A stretch of 60,796 bases of DNA from an uncultured Phocaeicola sp. GTDB taxonomy: Bacteria > Bacteroidota > Bacteroidia > Bacteroidales > Bacteroidaceae. Location: the NCBI GenBank assembly GCA_958434805.1, contig CAUBDX010000017.1:1-60796 (forward strand). Reading direction: 5' to 3'. Below, in pieces: positions 1 through 8,456 of this stretch (positions are counted from its first letter, which is position 1; every line of letters starts with the position of its first letter). A program made the position numbers and the translations under genes. The notes below the pieces were generated by a model. The model had not been told where the DNA came from and did not search any database. It saw only the letters and a list, made by a program, of their open reading frames with translations.

Positions 1-27
1 CGGTTAGTTTTACTTGATATTTGAGAG

Positions 28-57
28 TGCCCTGCCTTTTGGCGGGGCATTTTTTTT
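28..57 (+). terminator. Intrinsic terminator of a gene upstream of the window
   Basis: A 9-base stem (TGCCCTGCC / GGCGGGGCA, one G-T pair, loop TTTT) is followed by a run of eight T on the plus strand. It should end a plus-strand transcript entering from the left, convergent with the AraC-type gene on the minus strand. Confidence 0.85.
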
Positions 58-61
58 ATAA

Positions 62-922
62 TTATGTATTGGGTGAAGTTTCTTCCTTTTCTTTTTTACG
101 GATGTTTCTGGGAGAGTCGCCAAAGGACTTCTTACAGAAGTTGGAAAAATGTGAGAGAGATTCAAATCCATGTCCAAAGCAGATTTCGGAGATGGAAGCA
201 TCTGTATAACGCAATTGGTAAAGGATACTTTCTTTGCGCTGTTTCATCATCCATTCATAGGCCGGTTCGTTGAAGATGGCTTTGAAAATGCGGCGGAAGG
301 TGGTGACGCTGTAGCCGCCCAGTTGTGCGAACTCCTCTACGGACTTTATTTGTTTGTGGTGCTTTAATATGAAATATTCAAAACTGCTGGTGTATTGGGA
401 TAGGCTGTGTACAACAGGAGATAGCTCATAGTCTGTGTAATAGTGCGCCAACAGATAATAAAGTTCTTTACGCTTGAATTCGAGCAGCTCTTTACAAATT
501 TTGTCTGCATTCAGATAGGAAGCAACCCCTTCAAGGAAAAGCTTTATTTCGGGCTTTATTTTCAGTGGCTCGGAGATGAGTGGCGGAGGCACGTTTTTCA
601 ATATATAGGTATAGCGGTCATAGCAGAAGGCTTTAGGGTCATCAAATGTGTACAGAATACCTTCCGAGTCTGTCATGGCCAGTATTTCCACTTTTGATGC
701 GATAGCTTGCAGCACAAATTCTCCGGAATTGATGATGGTTCCGGCATATTCTTCACTATTGATTAATATTTGACCTTTGAGTAAGAAAAATAAAATATTG
801 GTTTCACACTTATGTGGGGGTAAGTGGAAACCTTTTTTGTTATGTGTGTAATGGATGCTGTTCTCCACTGCTTTAGGGCATTGGGTACAATCCATCCTTT
901 CATTACAGGGCAGACCAGACAT
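62..922 (-). CDS. AraC-family transcriptional regulator
   Basis: A 286-residue protein. The last ~100 residues form an AraC-type double helix-turn-helix: EEFAQLGGYSVTTFRRIFK is the first HTH, SISEICFGHGFESLSHFSNF the second, then the usual FGDSPRNIRK end. The N-terminal ~180 residues do not match a sugar-binding cupin I can name. They begin with a cysteine cluster (C6, C12, C15) that could bind metal or sense redox state (inference). The gene follows a three-gene fimbria-like operon on the same strand, so local control of that operon is plausible. Its own promoter and an inverted repeat lie just upstream. Confidence 0.9.
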   Translation of the reverse strand: MSGLPCNERMDCTQCPKAVENSIHYTHNKKGFHLPPHKCETNILFFLLKGQILINSEEYAGTIINSGEFVLQAIASKVEILAMTDSEGILYTFDDPKAFCYDRYTYILKNVPPPLISEPLKIKPEIKLFLEGVASYLNADKICKELLEFKRKELYYLLAHYYTDYELSPVVHSLSQYTSSFEYFILKHHKQIKSVEEFAQLGGYSVTTFRRIFKAIFNEPAYEWMMKQRKESILYQLRYTDASISEICFGHGFESLSHFSNFCKKSFGDSPRNIRKKEKEETSPNT

Positions 923-958
923 ATATAGATGTTAGAAACGCTTGTGTTCTTTTGGTTG

Positions 959-995
959 ATTTGACAAATGTAGGTCAAATATGGATAATTTGCAA
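959..995 (-). promoter_or_regulatory. Promoter of the AraC-type gene with overlapping inverted repeat
   Basis: On the minus strand TTG (993-995) stands 20 bases before TACATTTG (965-972), fitting the Bacteroidetes TTG-N19/20-TAnnTTTG promoter. The inverted repeat ATTTGAC-N8-GTCAAAT (959-965 / 974-980) covers the -7 element and looks like an operator, perhaps for autoregulation (inference). Confidence 0.65.
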
Positions 996-1127
996 TAAGT
1001 TTCAGGAAAAAGACCGAAGAATCCTGTTTCCACTTGTTTGTCTTCTGCCGTTACGGAAAACGATAGCCTGTGGGCATGAGCATAGAGGGCTAAATTTGTG
1101 TGGCCAAACACAAAGAAGTTACAATTG

Positions 1128-1158
1128 TTGGGAAAGTAGCAGAAAGAAAGTATCTTTG
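1128..1158 (+). promoter_or_regulatory. Orphan plus-strand promoter in the AraC-fimbrillin gap
   Basis: TTG (1128-1130), 20 bases, then TATCTTTG (1151-1158): a full match to the family promoter pattern. No plus-strand gene follows. The 498-base gap 923-1420 otherwise holds only the AraC promoter and the hairpin at 1300-1364. The transcript would run toward, and antisense to, the 3' end of the fimbrillin gene. Confidence 0.4.
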
Positions 1159-1299
1159 TGTGTATCCATGGGGAGGTATACCGGCTAAAACAGCATAGAT
1201 TATGGAATGTGTAGTATCATCCTCCAATTTCTCCGGTATCATTGGCGAGCTGCATAACTATCGCATATACTTTTTGAGGACGGTTGATTGACAACAGGT

Positions 1300-1364
1300 A
1301 AAAATGCTCCGCAAATGAAATCGCAAATCATGGTGGGGATGATACGGTGTTTCATTGCGGAGCA
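1300..1364 (-). terminator. Probable terminator of the fimbrillin operon
   Basis: Arms at 1305-1320 and 1350-1364 pair over 15 bases with one bulged A and a 29-base loop. On the minus strand the stem is followed by TTTTT. It sits 57 bases after the fimbrillin stop. The long loop makes it weaker than a textbook terminator. Confidence 0.5.
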
Positions 1365-1420
1365 GGAAATTGTTATGTTCTTATCAGGAGATTATAATTG
1401 GCCTGACAAATGGATGTGAT

Positions 1421-2404
1421 TTATTTATTGGGCTCAATTGGGCTAGGTTGGGGATCTTCATTTGTCCACCCATCCGCTTGGGCTGTAAATGTTAATTCTT
1501 CAGCACCGGCAGGTAATGTTAACGTATAAAGTATTTTTTTGCCTATATCCCATGTTCCGGTTAATGTGGCTTCTTTTGTTCCTTCAAATACTTTGCCATT
1601 ATCATTAGTCGTGGAATAAGTAACAGTAATCTTGACTGACGATAGATCATTCTGAGGGATTAACATTAATGCATTACTGCTTGTCGCAATTTCGCTTGTT
1701 GCTGTACCGTCAATTTCAGAGTAGGTAGCATTATATGTATATTCTTCATTGCCAGTTTGAGCGCTCCATGCACCTTTATCTGCGTTATAAGTATAAGTAC
1801 CGCTATTTGCAACTCCTGATAATTTTATAGATGTAACATTGTATTTGAATCCTGTGTCTTTACCTTGGAGCTTGAAATTAATCTGAGTTAAAATATGATT
1901 GAATGTTAAATCTACACTTCCAACAGAGGTTGCACTATTGGTTTTTGCTTTATCTGTTACACAGGCGGCTAGTAAATCTGTCTGTATCGTCTGAAGAGTA
2001 TACGTGAAACTCGGGTAAGTACCGGTTGTGGCATAATTTGTAATACCGCCGGCTTCAGGTGAGTAAGCAAAAAATTGTAAATTTTCGGCTATTGGCCAAT
2101 AATATGGACCATCTGCTACGGACCAGTTAGAGTTAGTACAAGTTGCTTTTTTTCCATTAATAAATGTTGTTGTTAAGCTACCTGCTGTTACTTTGTCCAT
2201 TGTAATTGTTTTAGTATTATAGGCGTAAAGTATGAAACCTTGGGATTCCAAGTTTTCAGTTGTAGCTTCTGCAGCTCTGGATGACTTCCCAACTACGCTT
2301 CGGAAATTAATTTCCGTTTTTTGTGTCGGAGCTTCAATTTCTTCATTCTGTGAGCAACTTGTGATTGCCAGTGCAGCTAAAGCTGCAAATAAAATCTTCT
2401 TCAT
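1421..2404 (-). CDS. Fimbrillin family lipoprotein (Mfa/FimA-like)
   Basis: A 327-residue protein starting MKKILFAALAALAITSCSQ, a lipoprotein signal with Cys17 as the lipidated residue, then an acidic QNEE stretch like the Bacteroides surface-export signal. The beta-rich body (FILYAYNT, YYWPIAENLQFFAYSP, DLTFNHILTQINFKLQG) matches Bacteroidetes fimbrillin-like proteins that polymerise into type V-like fimbriae at the cell surface. It is the last gene of the run DUF3575-DUF5119-fimbrillin, 48 bases after the DUF5119 gene. Whether it is stalk or accessory subunit cannot be told from sequence. Confidence 0.85.
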   Translation of the reverse strand: MKKILFAALAALAITSCSQNEEIEAPTQKTEINFRSVVGKSSRAAEATTENLESQGFILYAYNTKTITMDKVTAGSLTTTFINGKKATCTNSNWSVADGPYYWPIAENLQFFAYSPEAGGITNYATTGTYPSFTYTLQTIQTDLLAACVTDKAKTNSATSVGSVDLTFNHILTQINFKLQGKDTGFKYNVTSIKLSGVANSGTYTYNADKGAWSAQTGNEEYTYNATYSEIDGTATSEIATSSNALMLIPQNDLSSVKITVTYSTTNDNGKVFEGTKEATLTGTWDIGKKILYTLTLPAGAEELTFTAQADGWTNEDPQPSPIEPNK

Positions 2405-2452
2405 ATTCTGTGTGTTTTAAGTTAATAATTCTATGACTCTTTATTTTATATC

Positions 2453-3418
2453 TTAACCAACCGGTAATTCCACATTCGTTTCATCGTCCCAGTCACTAAC
2501 GCTCCCATCAAATCCACCGCCACTTTCATCTGGAGGAACCTCTACATCATCCACTACAATTTTCTCGTCATCCGGAAGCTCAATCTCTATCTCGGACTCT
2601 TGAGGTTTTTCATCACCTTCTCCCGGCTCGTCTTCAGGAGGTTTTACCGCTTCCGTTATTTCCACTTTCGCTTCTTGTCTGGAACCATCCACCCTTACTA
2701 TGATCAGATTCAGAAACTGAGTGATATCAGCTCTTGCCTGCGTCAGTTCGGGATGTCCGAAACAGGTGAAGCTCCCTTTTATAACCCCATTCCCTTTACC
2801 GGTTTCACAATAAATGGGAGCGAAGCGGCATAAGCCGGCTCCTTTACCTAAATGGTAACATTCAGCCATTCCGGAAACACTGCCAATGATCGATGAGACA
2901 TTTTTCAGCCCCTCTGTCTTTATTGAAAAGATGTAAGTGGTTACCACAGATTTTGGTCTTACCTCTAGTGTCGGTAACTCTTCTCCTTTTCCTATTTCTA
3001 CATCGTCCAGGGTTGCCATATAAAAATTATCCGGTCCCCATACCATGTTTTCTGTTTCGCTGTCTCCCAATCCCGTGCAGTTTCCTGTACACGCCATTAT
3101 CGTTTCGTAACTGTCTTCGCCTTTTACTTGCACTACTTCGGTGTCATAATTGTAAATCACTGCCAAGTAATGCCCCGGGGGCACTTTCATTTCTCCGCCT
3201 TTTGCCGGCAAATAAGTATCAATCTTTCTTCCTTGGGCGTCCTTGGGATAGAAAATAACCCGGACTCCTTCCGGCAGACGGCCGGTTACTCCTTCCCAAT
3301 CCAAACGGATATTTATTCCTGTTACGGGATAATCGTCCAGAATCTCGCGTCGGCTGCATCCCACTAAAGTCAATAGTGAAGATAAAAGTACAAGAGCTAC
3401 GTACCTTGTCTTTTTCAT
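2453..3418 (-). CDS. DUF5119 lipoprotein, probable fimbrial anchor or accessory protein
   Basis: The start is taken at 3418, where ATG overlaps the stop of the preceding gene as ATGA (translational coupling); a start 30 bases further upstream is less likely. The 321-residue product begins MKKTRYVALVLLSSLLTLVGCS, a lipoprotein signal, and its beta-rich body (INIRLDWEG, VRVIFYPKD, GHYLAVIYNY) resembles DUF5119 proteins that sit between DUF3575 and fimbrillin genes. The last ~65 residues are strongly acidic and Pro/Gly-rich, probably a flexible surface tail. The fimbrial assembly role is inferred from the neighbourhood. Confidence 0.8.
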   Translation of the reverse strand: MKKTRYVALVLLSSLLTLVGCSRREILDDYPVTGINIRLDWEGVTGRLPEGVRVIFYPKDAQGRKIDTYLPAKGGEMKVPPGHYLAVIYNYDTEVVQVKGEDSYETIMACTGNCTGLGDSETENMVWGPDNFYMATLDDVEIGKGEELPTLEVRPKSVVTTYIFSIKTEGLKNVSSIIGSVSGMAECYHLGKGAGLCRFAPIYCETGKGNGVIKGSFTCFGHPELTQARADITQFLNLIIVRVDGSRQEAKVEITEAVKPPEDEPGEGDEKPQESEIEIELPDDEKIVVDDVEVPPDESGGGFDGSVSDWDDETNVELPVG

Positions 3419-4782
3419 TTTCTTCCTCTCTTCTTTGTTATCACCCATACCAACGAAATTTTTGCTTTCGTAGGGCCTATAAAGGTGTAATTCCCGCTAC
3501 TCATCCAAACTAGTGACCCTTCATAGGGAGTGTACTTTTGATATTCCGTGGTCAGGTAGCCTATGCCCAGGCTGAATTCCAATGCCAGATGCCGTGACAC
3601 TGAAGTGGAATATCCATAAGTGAATCCTGCCGCACCGTAATATTTACCTTGGTAGCCGTCTCCTTTAAACTGAAAGTCGTAGATACCTCCTTCGGCATAC
3701 AATCCAAAGAAATGTCCGTTCAACCGGTGATGCAGTTCACGGTTGCCCAGCCAGTAGCGGCTTTCTATTCCTCCCGAAATCAGCTGGTAGCAGATTTCTT
3801 TGCTACTGTTGGACCACCAGGGGCTTTTATATTCCATGTTCACTGACCACCGCTTTCCTACAGGAATTTCTATTTCTATATTAGGCGCCAGTGCCAGGTC
3901 GTACAATAAATTATTTTTCAGTGCAAGCACTGTGTTGCCGGCTGTCTTGTCTCTTCTTGCTGCCTTTTCTTTGGGCTTTTTTCCCCGTTTTTCTTTTGTC
4001 TCTTTTTCCTTTTCTGCCTTTGTTACTGTTTTTTCTGTTTCTGTTATTACTTGTCTCCTTTCCTTTTGTGGGAGTGCTTGCACCGCCATTGGCGCAATGG
4101 TCGTTTCCCTGTCAATCGGAATGAATTCAGTTTCTTCTATCATGGCCGCCTGTTCCGTGGAGGAGTTTTTTCCTTCCTTTTCTTCCGGATAAGACAGGCA
4201 GACTCTTATTTTTGTCCGTCTGAGCTCCGGTAGCAGCCGGTCGGAAATATATTGATAAGGTATGCCGGCATCCAGATGTTGCAAGAAATCTTGCATTTTT
4301 ACAGGATTGTCATGGTGATAATCTATCAATGCCAATACATCCTCCCGGTCGGGGACCAGCCTGTCGTCCGTTATCAGTTTCCGTAAGGCATCCCCGTATT
4401 CTTCTCCTGTACGGATACAGATTTGGGCGGCATTGACTTGCGGATATTTCCGACATAAGAACGCTTTTACTTCCTCGCTTCTTTTTAGGCCCGGCGCTAT
4501 GTCCGGTTCTTTTTTTCCGTTATATGAATCCGGCGAAACCAGAATAATGGAATAAAGATGTCTGCTGCGGGCAGGATGGGCAAGCAGGGAATCCAATGTT
4601 GCCAGCGTTTTACCGTTTCCTTGGTAATCCTTGTCCGCCTGTCGGGCCTTCAGGTCAAAATAGAGCATCATGTCCAATATGGTATCTTTGGGATTTTCGT
4701 ACTCTGTCGTCCGGGCATAAGTGCTATTGGTCAGTAGGCACAAAAACACAAATATGCTGAATATAGTAGTGCGTTTTTCCAT
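3415..4782 (-). CDS. DUF3575 outer-membrane barrel protein of a fimbria-like operon
   Basis: A 455-residue protein with an N-terminal secretion signal (residues 1-23). Residues ~25-215 form a mixed alpha/beta region. A very Lys/Glu-rich linker follows (~245-285), then a ~165-residue beta-barrel-like C-terminus from NTVLALKNNLLYDLALAPNIE, typical of DUF3575, ending in alternating aromatic strands. It is first in the operon and overlaps DUF5119 by four bases. DUF3575 proteins are commonly encoded with fimbrillin genes; an outer-membrane platform role is inference. Confidence 0.8.
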   Translation of the reverse strand: MEKRTTIFSIFVFLCLLTNSTYARTTEYENPKDTILDMMLYFDLKARQADKDYQGNGKTLATLDSLLAHPARSRHLYSIILVSPDSYNGKKEPDIAPGLKRSEEVKAFLCRKYPQVNAAQICIRTGEEYGDALRKLITDDRLVPDREDVLALIDYHHDNPVKMQDFLQHLDAGIPYQYISDRLLPELRRTKIRVCLSYPEEKEGKNSSTEQAAMIEETEFIPIDRETTIAPMAVQALPQKERRQVITETEKTVTKAEKEKETKEKRGKKPKEKAARRDKTAGNTVLALKNNLLYDLALAPNIEIEIPVGKRWSVNMEYKSPWWSNSSKEICYQLISGGIESRYWLGNRELHHRLNGHFFGLYAEGGIYDFQFKGDGYQGKYYGAAGFTYGYSTSVSRHLALEFSLGIGYLTTEYQKYTPYEGSLVWMSSGNYTFIGPTKAKISLVWVITKKRGRK

Positions 4783-4803
4783 GGATTACCATTATGTGTG
4801 GAG

Positions 4804-4811
4804 CAAATATA
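4804..4811 (-). promoter_or_regulatory. -7 element upstream of the DUF3575 operon
   Basis: TATATTTG on the minus strand lies 22 bases before the DUF3575 start. No TTG is found at the right distance, so only the -7 half is supported. Confidence 0.45.
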
Positions 4812-5143
4812 GGTGATAAAATCTGAAAAAAAACTTATTAAATGTTCTATTTTCGGACGTGAAAGGGTTAGTGAAGCGATTGGACAGAATTTGCAAGTTT
4901 GGGCAGCCGGATAATGAGAAGGGCAGGGGAGCTTACTTTTATTTGGAGTGAATAATCAGAGGAATACTTTCTTTTTGCTTTTTACTTTCCAATGGACAGA
5001 AATGAACGGTCTTATCATATGGATAGGGCAATGTTTCATATTCCTTTTTTAATCCGTGTTTTTCAATCTAATTGTAATGTTGTGTGCGAAAACGGTTGTA
5101 TTTGTGAAATAATACTAAATGAAAAGCGAAATTGAACTAAATA

Positions 5144-5251
5144 TTTGGAGAAAATGAGTGTAAGTTGTACATTTGTCATGTGATTTTTTTCATAGTATTA
5201 GATTTAAGGTTAACAAAGGTTGGAGCAAAGCGTTGCTCCTTTTCCTTTTTT
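5144..5251 (+). ncRNA. Candidate small RNA of about 70 nt
   Basis: TTTG (5144-5147), 20 bases, TACATTTG (5168-5175) predicts a start near 5182. A perfect 7-base hairpin (GGAGCAA-AGCG-TTGCTCC, 5222-5239) followed by TTTTCCTTTTTT ends the unit near 5251. No reading frame of useful length lies between them, and no plus-strand gene precedes it in 4783-5143, where nothing else was seen apart from the DUF3575 promoter. It could instead be an attenuated leader for the fucosidase gene at 5377. Confidence 0.5.
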
Positions 5252-5341
5252 AAGCCCTTCGCTTTTGTTCTTTTCCTGCCTGTCAAGTTTCCTGTCTTTT
5301 AAAATATTCAGCTTCTTGTTTTCATCCATCGGATTTTATGT

Positions 5342-5349
5342 TATCTTTG
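5342..5349 (+). promoter_or_regulatory. -7 element for the GH29 fucosidase
   Basis: TATCTTTG ends 27 bases before the ATG at 5377. The nearest TTG upstream is 23 bases away, longer than usual, so the -33 half is uncertain. Confidence 0.5.
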
Positions 5350-5376
5350 TGTCAATGTAATTAATTGACAATCTAA

Positions 5377-7260
5377 ATGAAAAGACACGCAAACCTTTTA
5401 TGCTTGGGAGCTGCTGTTGCATTACTGAATGCCTGCGCTCCGGCTGTGAATGCTCCTGAACCTGTTTTCCCCATTCCTGAAAAGAAACAGGTGGATTGGC
5501 AGAAAATGGAGACATACGCTTTCGTACATTTCGGACTGAACACGTTCAATGATCGTGAATGGGGATATGGAGATTCCGATCCTGCTACATTCAATCCTGT
5601 CAAACTGGACTGCGAACAATGGGTGAAAACCTTTGTGGCGGCAGGGATGAAAGGAGTTATCCTTACGGCAAAACATCATGACGGATTTTGCCTGTGGCCT
5701 ACGGGGCTGACCGAATACTGTATCCGTAACACGCCTTATAAAGACGGAAAAGGGGATATAGTGCGCGATCTTTCGGAAGCTTGCAAGAAGTATGGTATAA
5801 AATTCGCTGTCTATCTCTCACCGTGGGACAGGCATCAGGCCAATTATGGAACTCCGGAATATGTGGATTATTTCTATCGACAGTTGTACGAGTTGCTGAC
5901 CAATTATGGCCCGGTGTTTGAAATCTGGTTTGACGGGGCCAATGGCGGTGATGGCTGGTATGGCGGAGCAAAAGATTCCCGTACCATAGACCGGAAGACT
6001 TACTATGACTATGCGCGTGCCTATGAAATGATTGACAAGTTTCAGCCGCAGGCTGTTGTATTCTCGGATGGCGGTCCCGGATGCCGCTGGGTAGGTAACG
6101 AGAATGGATTTGCCGGAGCGACAAACTGGTCTTTCTTGCGTGCCGGAGAGGTTTATCCGGGATATCCTAAGTATAGGGAACTGCAATACGGTCATGCGGA
6201 CGGCAATCAGTGGACGGCTGCCGAGTGTGATGTGTCTATCCGTCCGGGCTGGTTTTATCATCCGGAGGAGGACGACCGGGTGAAGACGGTGGAGCAATTG
6301 ACAGACCTTTATTACCGCAGTGTGGGACATAATGCGACTTTATTGCTTAATTTCCCCGTAAACCGGGATGGATTGATTCACCCTACAGATTCGGCGAATG
6401 CTGTTGATTTTTATAAGAATGTACAGAAACAGTTGGCAAACAATCTGTTGAAAGGTGTTCTTCCGGTAGTTTCCAATGAACGGGGTGGAAAATATACGGC
6501 AAAGGCGGTGACGGATGGAGAGTATGATACATATTGGGCTACGGAGGATAGCGTCACATCGGCTGTTATCGAGTTTGAATGGCCGGCCCCGCAGAAGGTA
6601 AACCGTATGCTGTTGCAGGAATACATTCCGTTGGGACAGCGTGTACAGTCCTTTGTGGTGGAATATAATAAGGAAGGGGAGTGGCTGCCTGTGAAACTGA
6701 ATGAAGAGACTACTACAATCGGTTATAAACGTTTGCTTCGTTTTGAGACTGTCACTACGGACAAACTTCGCGTGAACTTTGAGAAATCACGCGCCTGCCT
6801 GTGTATCAATAATATAGAGGCTTATTATGCAAGAGAAACCCTTGATGTGTTTACAGCAAAAGCGGAGGAACTGAAAACATATCCGTTTACATTGCCGAAG
6901 GTAGATGAAGCGGAAGCCGGAAAATGTGCGGATAAAGATGCCGCCACTACTTGCTTTGTGGATGGCAATACGCTTCTGGTGGATTTAGGTACGGAACAGA
7001 CTGTTTCTTCTTTCCATTATTTACCCGACCAGAGCGAGTATAACAAAGGACTGATAGCTGCCTATGAGATTTCAGTCGGCACGGAAGCCGGTGCGGTGAA
7101 CCAGGTGGTGAGCAGCGGGGAATTCTCGAACATCAAGAACAATCCGATTCTCCAATCGGTCTACTTCAGTCCGGTAACAGCCAGATATGTGCTGTTGAAA
7201 GCAGTGCGGATGGTGGAAAATGACGGACCGATGGGCTTTGCCGAACTAGGAGTGCAATAA
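5377..7260 (+). CDS. GH29 alpha-L-fucosidase lipoprotein with C-terminal F5/8-type domain
   Basis: A 627-residue enzyme predicted to release terminal L-fucose from glycans. Signal residues 1-20 end in LLNAC, so it is probably lipidated; no acidic export signal follows the cysteine, which favours the periplasm. The GH29 barrel spans about residues 35-370, with HFGLNTF, TAKHHDGFCLWPT and the nucleophile Asp186 in EIWFDGANGG. Residues ~375-510 look like a discoidin/F5-8C carbohydrate-binding domain (AVTDGEYDTYWA, VEYNKEGEW), with a further beta region to the end. The sequence style resembles the more linkage-selective GH29-B group, but subfamily cannot be fixed by eye. Confidence 0.92.
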   Translation: MKRHANLLCLGAAVALLNACAPAVNAPEPVFPIPEKKQVDWQKMETYAFVHFGLNTFNDREWGYGDSDPATFNPVKLDCEQWVKTFVAAGMKGVILTAKHHDGFCLWPTGLTEYCIRNTPYKDGKGDIVRDLSEACKKYGIKFAVYLSPWDRHQANYGTPEYVDYFYRQLYELLTNYGPVFEIWFDGANGGDGWYGGAKDSRTIDRKTYYDYARAYEMIDKFQPQAVVFSDGGPGCRWVGNENGFAGATNWSFLRAGEVYPGYPKYRELQYGHADGNQWTAAECDVSIRPGWFYHPEEDDRVKTVEQLTDLYYRSVGHNATLLLNFPVNRDGLIHPTDSANAVDFYKNVQKQLANNLLKGVLPVVSNERGGKYTAKAVTDGEYDTYWATEDSVTSAVIEFEWPAPQKVNRMLLQEYIPLGQRVQSFVVEYNKEGEWLPVKLNEETTTIGYKRLLRFETVTTDKLRVNFEKSRACLCINNIEAYYARETLDVFTAKAEELKTYPFTLPKVDEAEAGKCADKDAATTCFVDGNTLLVDLGTEQTVSSFHYLPDQSEYNKGLIAAYEISVGTEAGAVNQVVSSGEFSNIKNNPILQSVYFSPVTARYVLLKAVRMVENDGPMGFAELGVQ

Positions 7261-7340
7261 CCATGCATCAATATACTCATGTACCCGTTCACGGTACAGC
7301 TACCGTATGTCAATGGGTATATGAGTATCTTGATACATGG
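7261..7340. repeat. Nested 80-base palindrome filling a convergent gene gap
   Basis: The outer arms 7261-7286 and 7315-7340 pair over 26 positions with two mismatches and one G-T pair. Inside, ACGGTA (7291-7296) and TACCGT (7301-7306) form a second perfect hairpin with loop CAGC. The element begins the base after the fucosidase stop and ends the base before the dprA stop. It lacks a T run on either side. It may act as a two-way transcript end or be a small palindromic repeat element. Confidence 0.8.
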
Positions 7341-8456
7341 TTACATTATTAACCGGTACACTCCTCCTGCCAGTGCTCGTATCACCCCTTTCATTTCTAA
7401 TTCAAACAATAATGCACTCATTCGGTTTACAGGTATGTTGGTGTCTATCACCAATGTGTTGATTTGTAATCCTTCCGACATTTTGCCGAGTCGTTTTACT
7501 ATTCGTTCCTCTTCCTCGCTTAAATCAGGGAACAATTCCCGTTGTACTGTTTTCTCGGTTTTGGGGCTGCTTTCCCATCCCATGGCCTTCACTAAATCTT
7601 CGGCCGATGTGATAAGCACTGCCTGGTTTTTTCTTATCAGATTGTTGCAGCCTATGGAATATTCGTCGTTGCATCGTCCCGGAAAGGCAAAACAGTCCCG
7701 GTGATAACTTTCCGCCAGTTCGGCGGTGATGAGGGCTCCACCTTTGGCGGCGGATTCGATAACGACGGTGGCGTCACTCATACCTGCCACAATGCGGTTT
7801 CGTTTCACGAAATTCTGCCTGTCGGGATTGGTTCCGCTTGTAAATTCGGTCAGCAAACCTCCCTGTTCCAACATGCTGACGGCTGTCTTCCGATGTTCGG
7901 CAGGATAAATACGGTCCAGTCCGTGGGCCAGCACGCCTATGGTCTTGAAATGATTCTGCAGGGCGGCGCGGTGCGCATGGATATCAATGCCATAAGCCAG
8001 CCCGCTCACTATCAAGGCGTTTGGGCACAACACCGACAAGTCGGCAAGGAAACGGGTGCAGATATCCTGTCCGTAGGGGGTGGCATGACGGGTTCCTACC
8101 ATGTTGATGACATGCAGTGCATTCAGATCGGCATTTCCCCGGTAAAATAAAGCTAGCGGAGCATCATCACATTCACGCAAACGGCCGGGATAACCTTCAT
8201 CATTTAAGGTGAGGCAGCGGATATGATTTTTCTCACAGAAAGTTAGTTCCTGCTCTGCACGCCGGAAAGCTTCGGAGTTATTCAACGCAGTAATGATCTT
8301 TTCGCTTACTCCGGGGACCAGTTGTGACAGCTCTTTGCGGTGTTCGAAAACACGGGTGGCGCTTCCCAGACTGCTCACCAGTCTGAATGCGCCTGTCGGT
8401 CCCAATCCCGGTATCCGGGTCAGGGCCAGGCTGCAAATTTGTTCGTCTTGTGTCAT
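7341..8456 (-). CDS. dprA: DNA-processing protein DprA
   Basis: A 371-residue protein of the DprA/Smf family, which loads RecA on incoming single-stranded DNA in natural transformation. An N-terminal HhH/SAM-like region (IPGLGPTGAFRLV) is followed by the Rossmann core: GTRHATPYG, VSGLAYGIDIHAH, GVLAHGLDRIYP, EFTSGTNPDRQNFVKRNRI, and GALITAELA with the conserved glycines. A winged-helix C-terminus starts near residue 305. It overlaps the upstream thioesterase gene by four bases, so the two are probably co-translated. Competence is not proven by its presence, since DprA is widespread in Bacteroidetes. Confidence 0.95.
   Translation of the reverse strand: MTQDEQICSLALTRIPGLGPTGAFRLVSSLGSATRVFEHRKELSQLVPGVSEKIITALNNSEAFRRAEQELTFCEKNHIRCLTLNDEGYPGRLRECDDAPLALFYRGNADLNALHVINMVGTRHATPYGQDICTRFLADLSVLCPNALIVSGLAYGIDIHAHRAALQNHFKTIGVLAHGLDRIYPAEHRKTAVSMLEQGGLLTEFTSGTNPDRQNFVKRNRIVAGMSDATVVIESAAKGGALITAELAESYHRDCFAFPGRCNDEYSIGCNNLIRKNQAVLITSAEDLVKAMGWESSPKTEKTVQRELFPDLSEEEERIVKRLGKMSEGLQINTLVIDTNIPVNRMSALLFELEMKGVIRALAGGVYRLIM

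Noticed and set aside
952..1188. 78-codon plus-strand frame in the AraC-fimbrillin gap
   Set aside because: It starts inside the AraC promoter region, has no ribosome-binding sequence and its composition is not protein-like.
3891..4192. Hydrophobic plus-strand frames resembling membrane proteins
   Set aside because: They are the antisense of the Lys/Glu-rich linker of the DUF3575 protein, which gives Phe/Leu/Ser-rich shadows.
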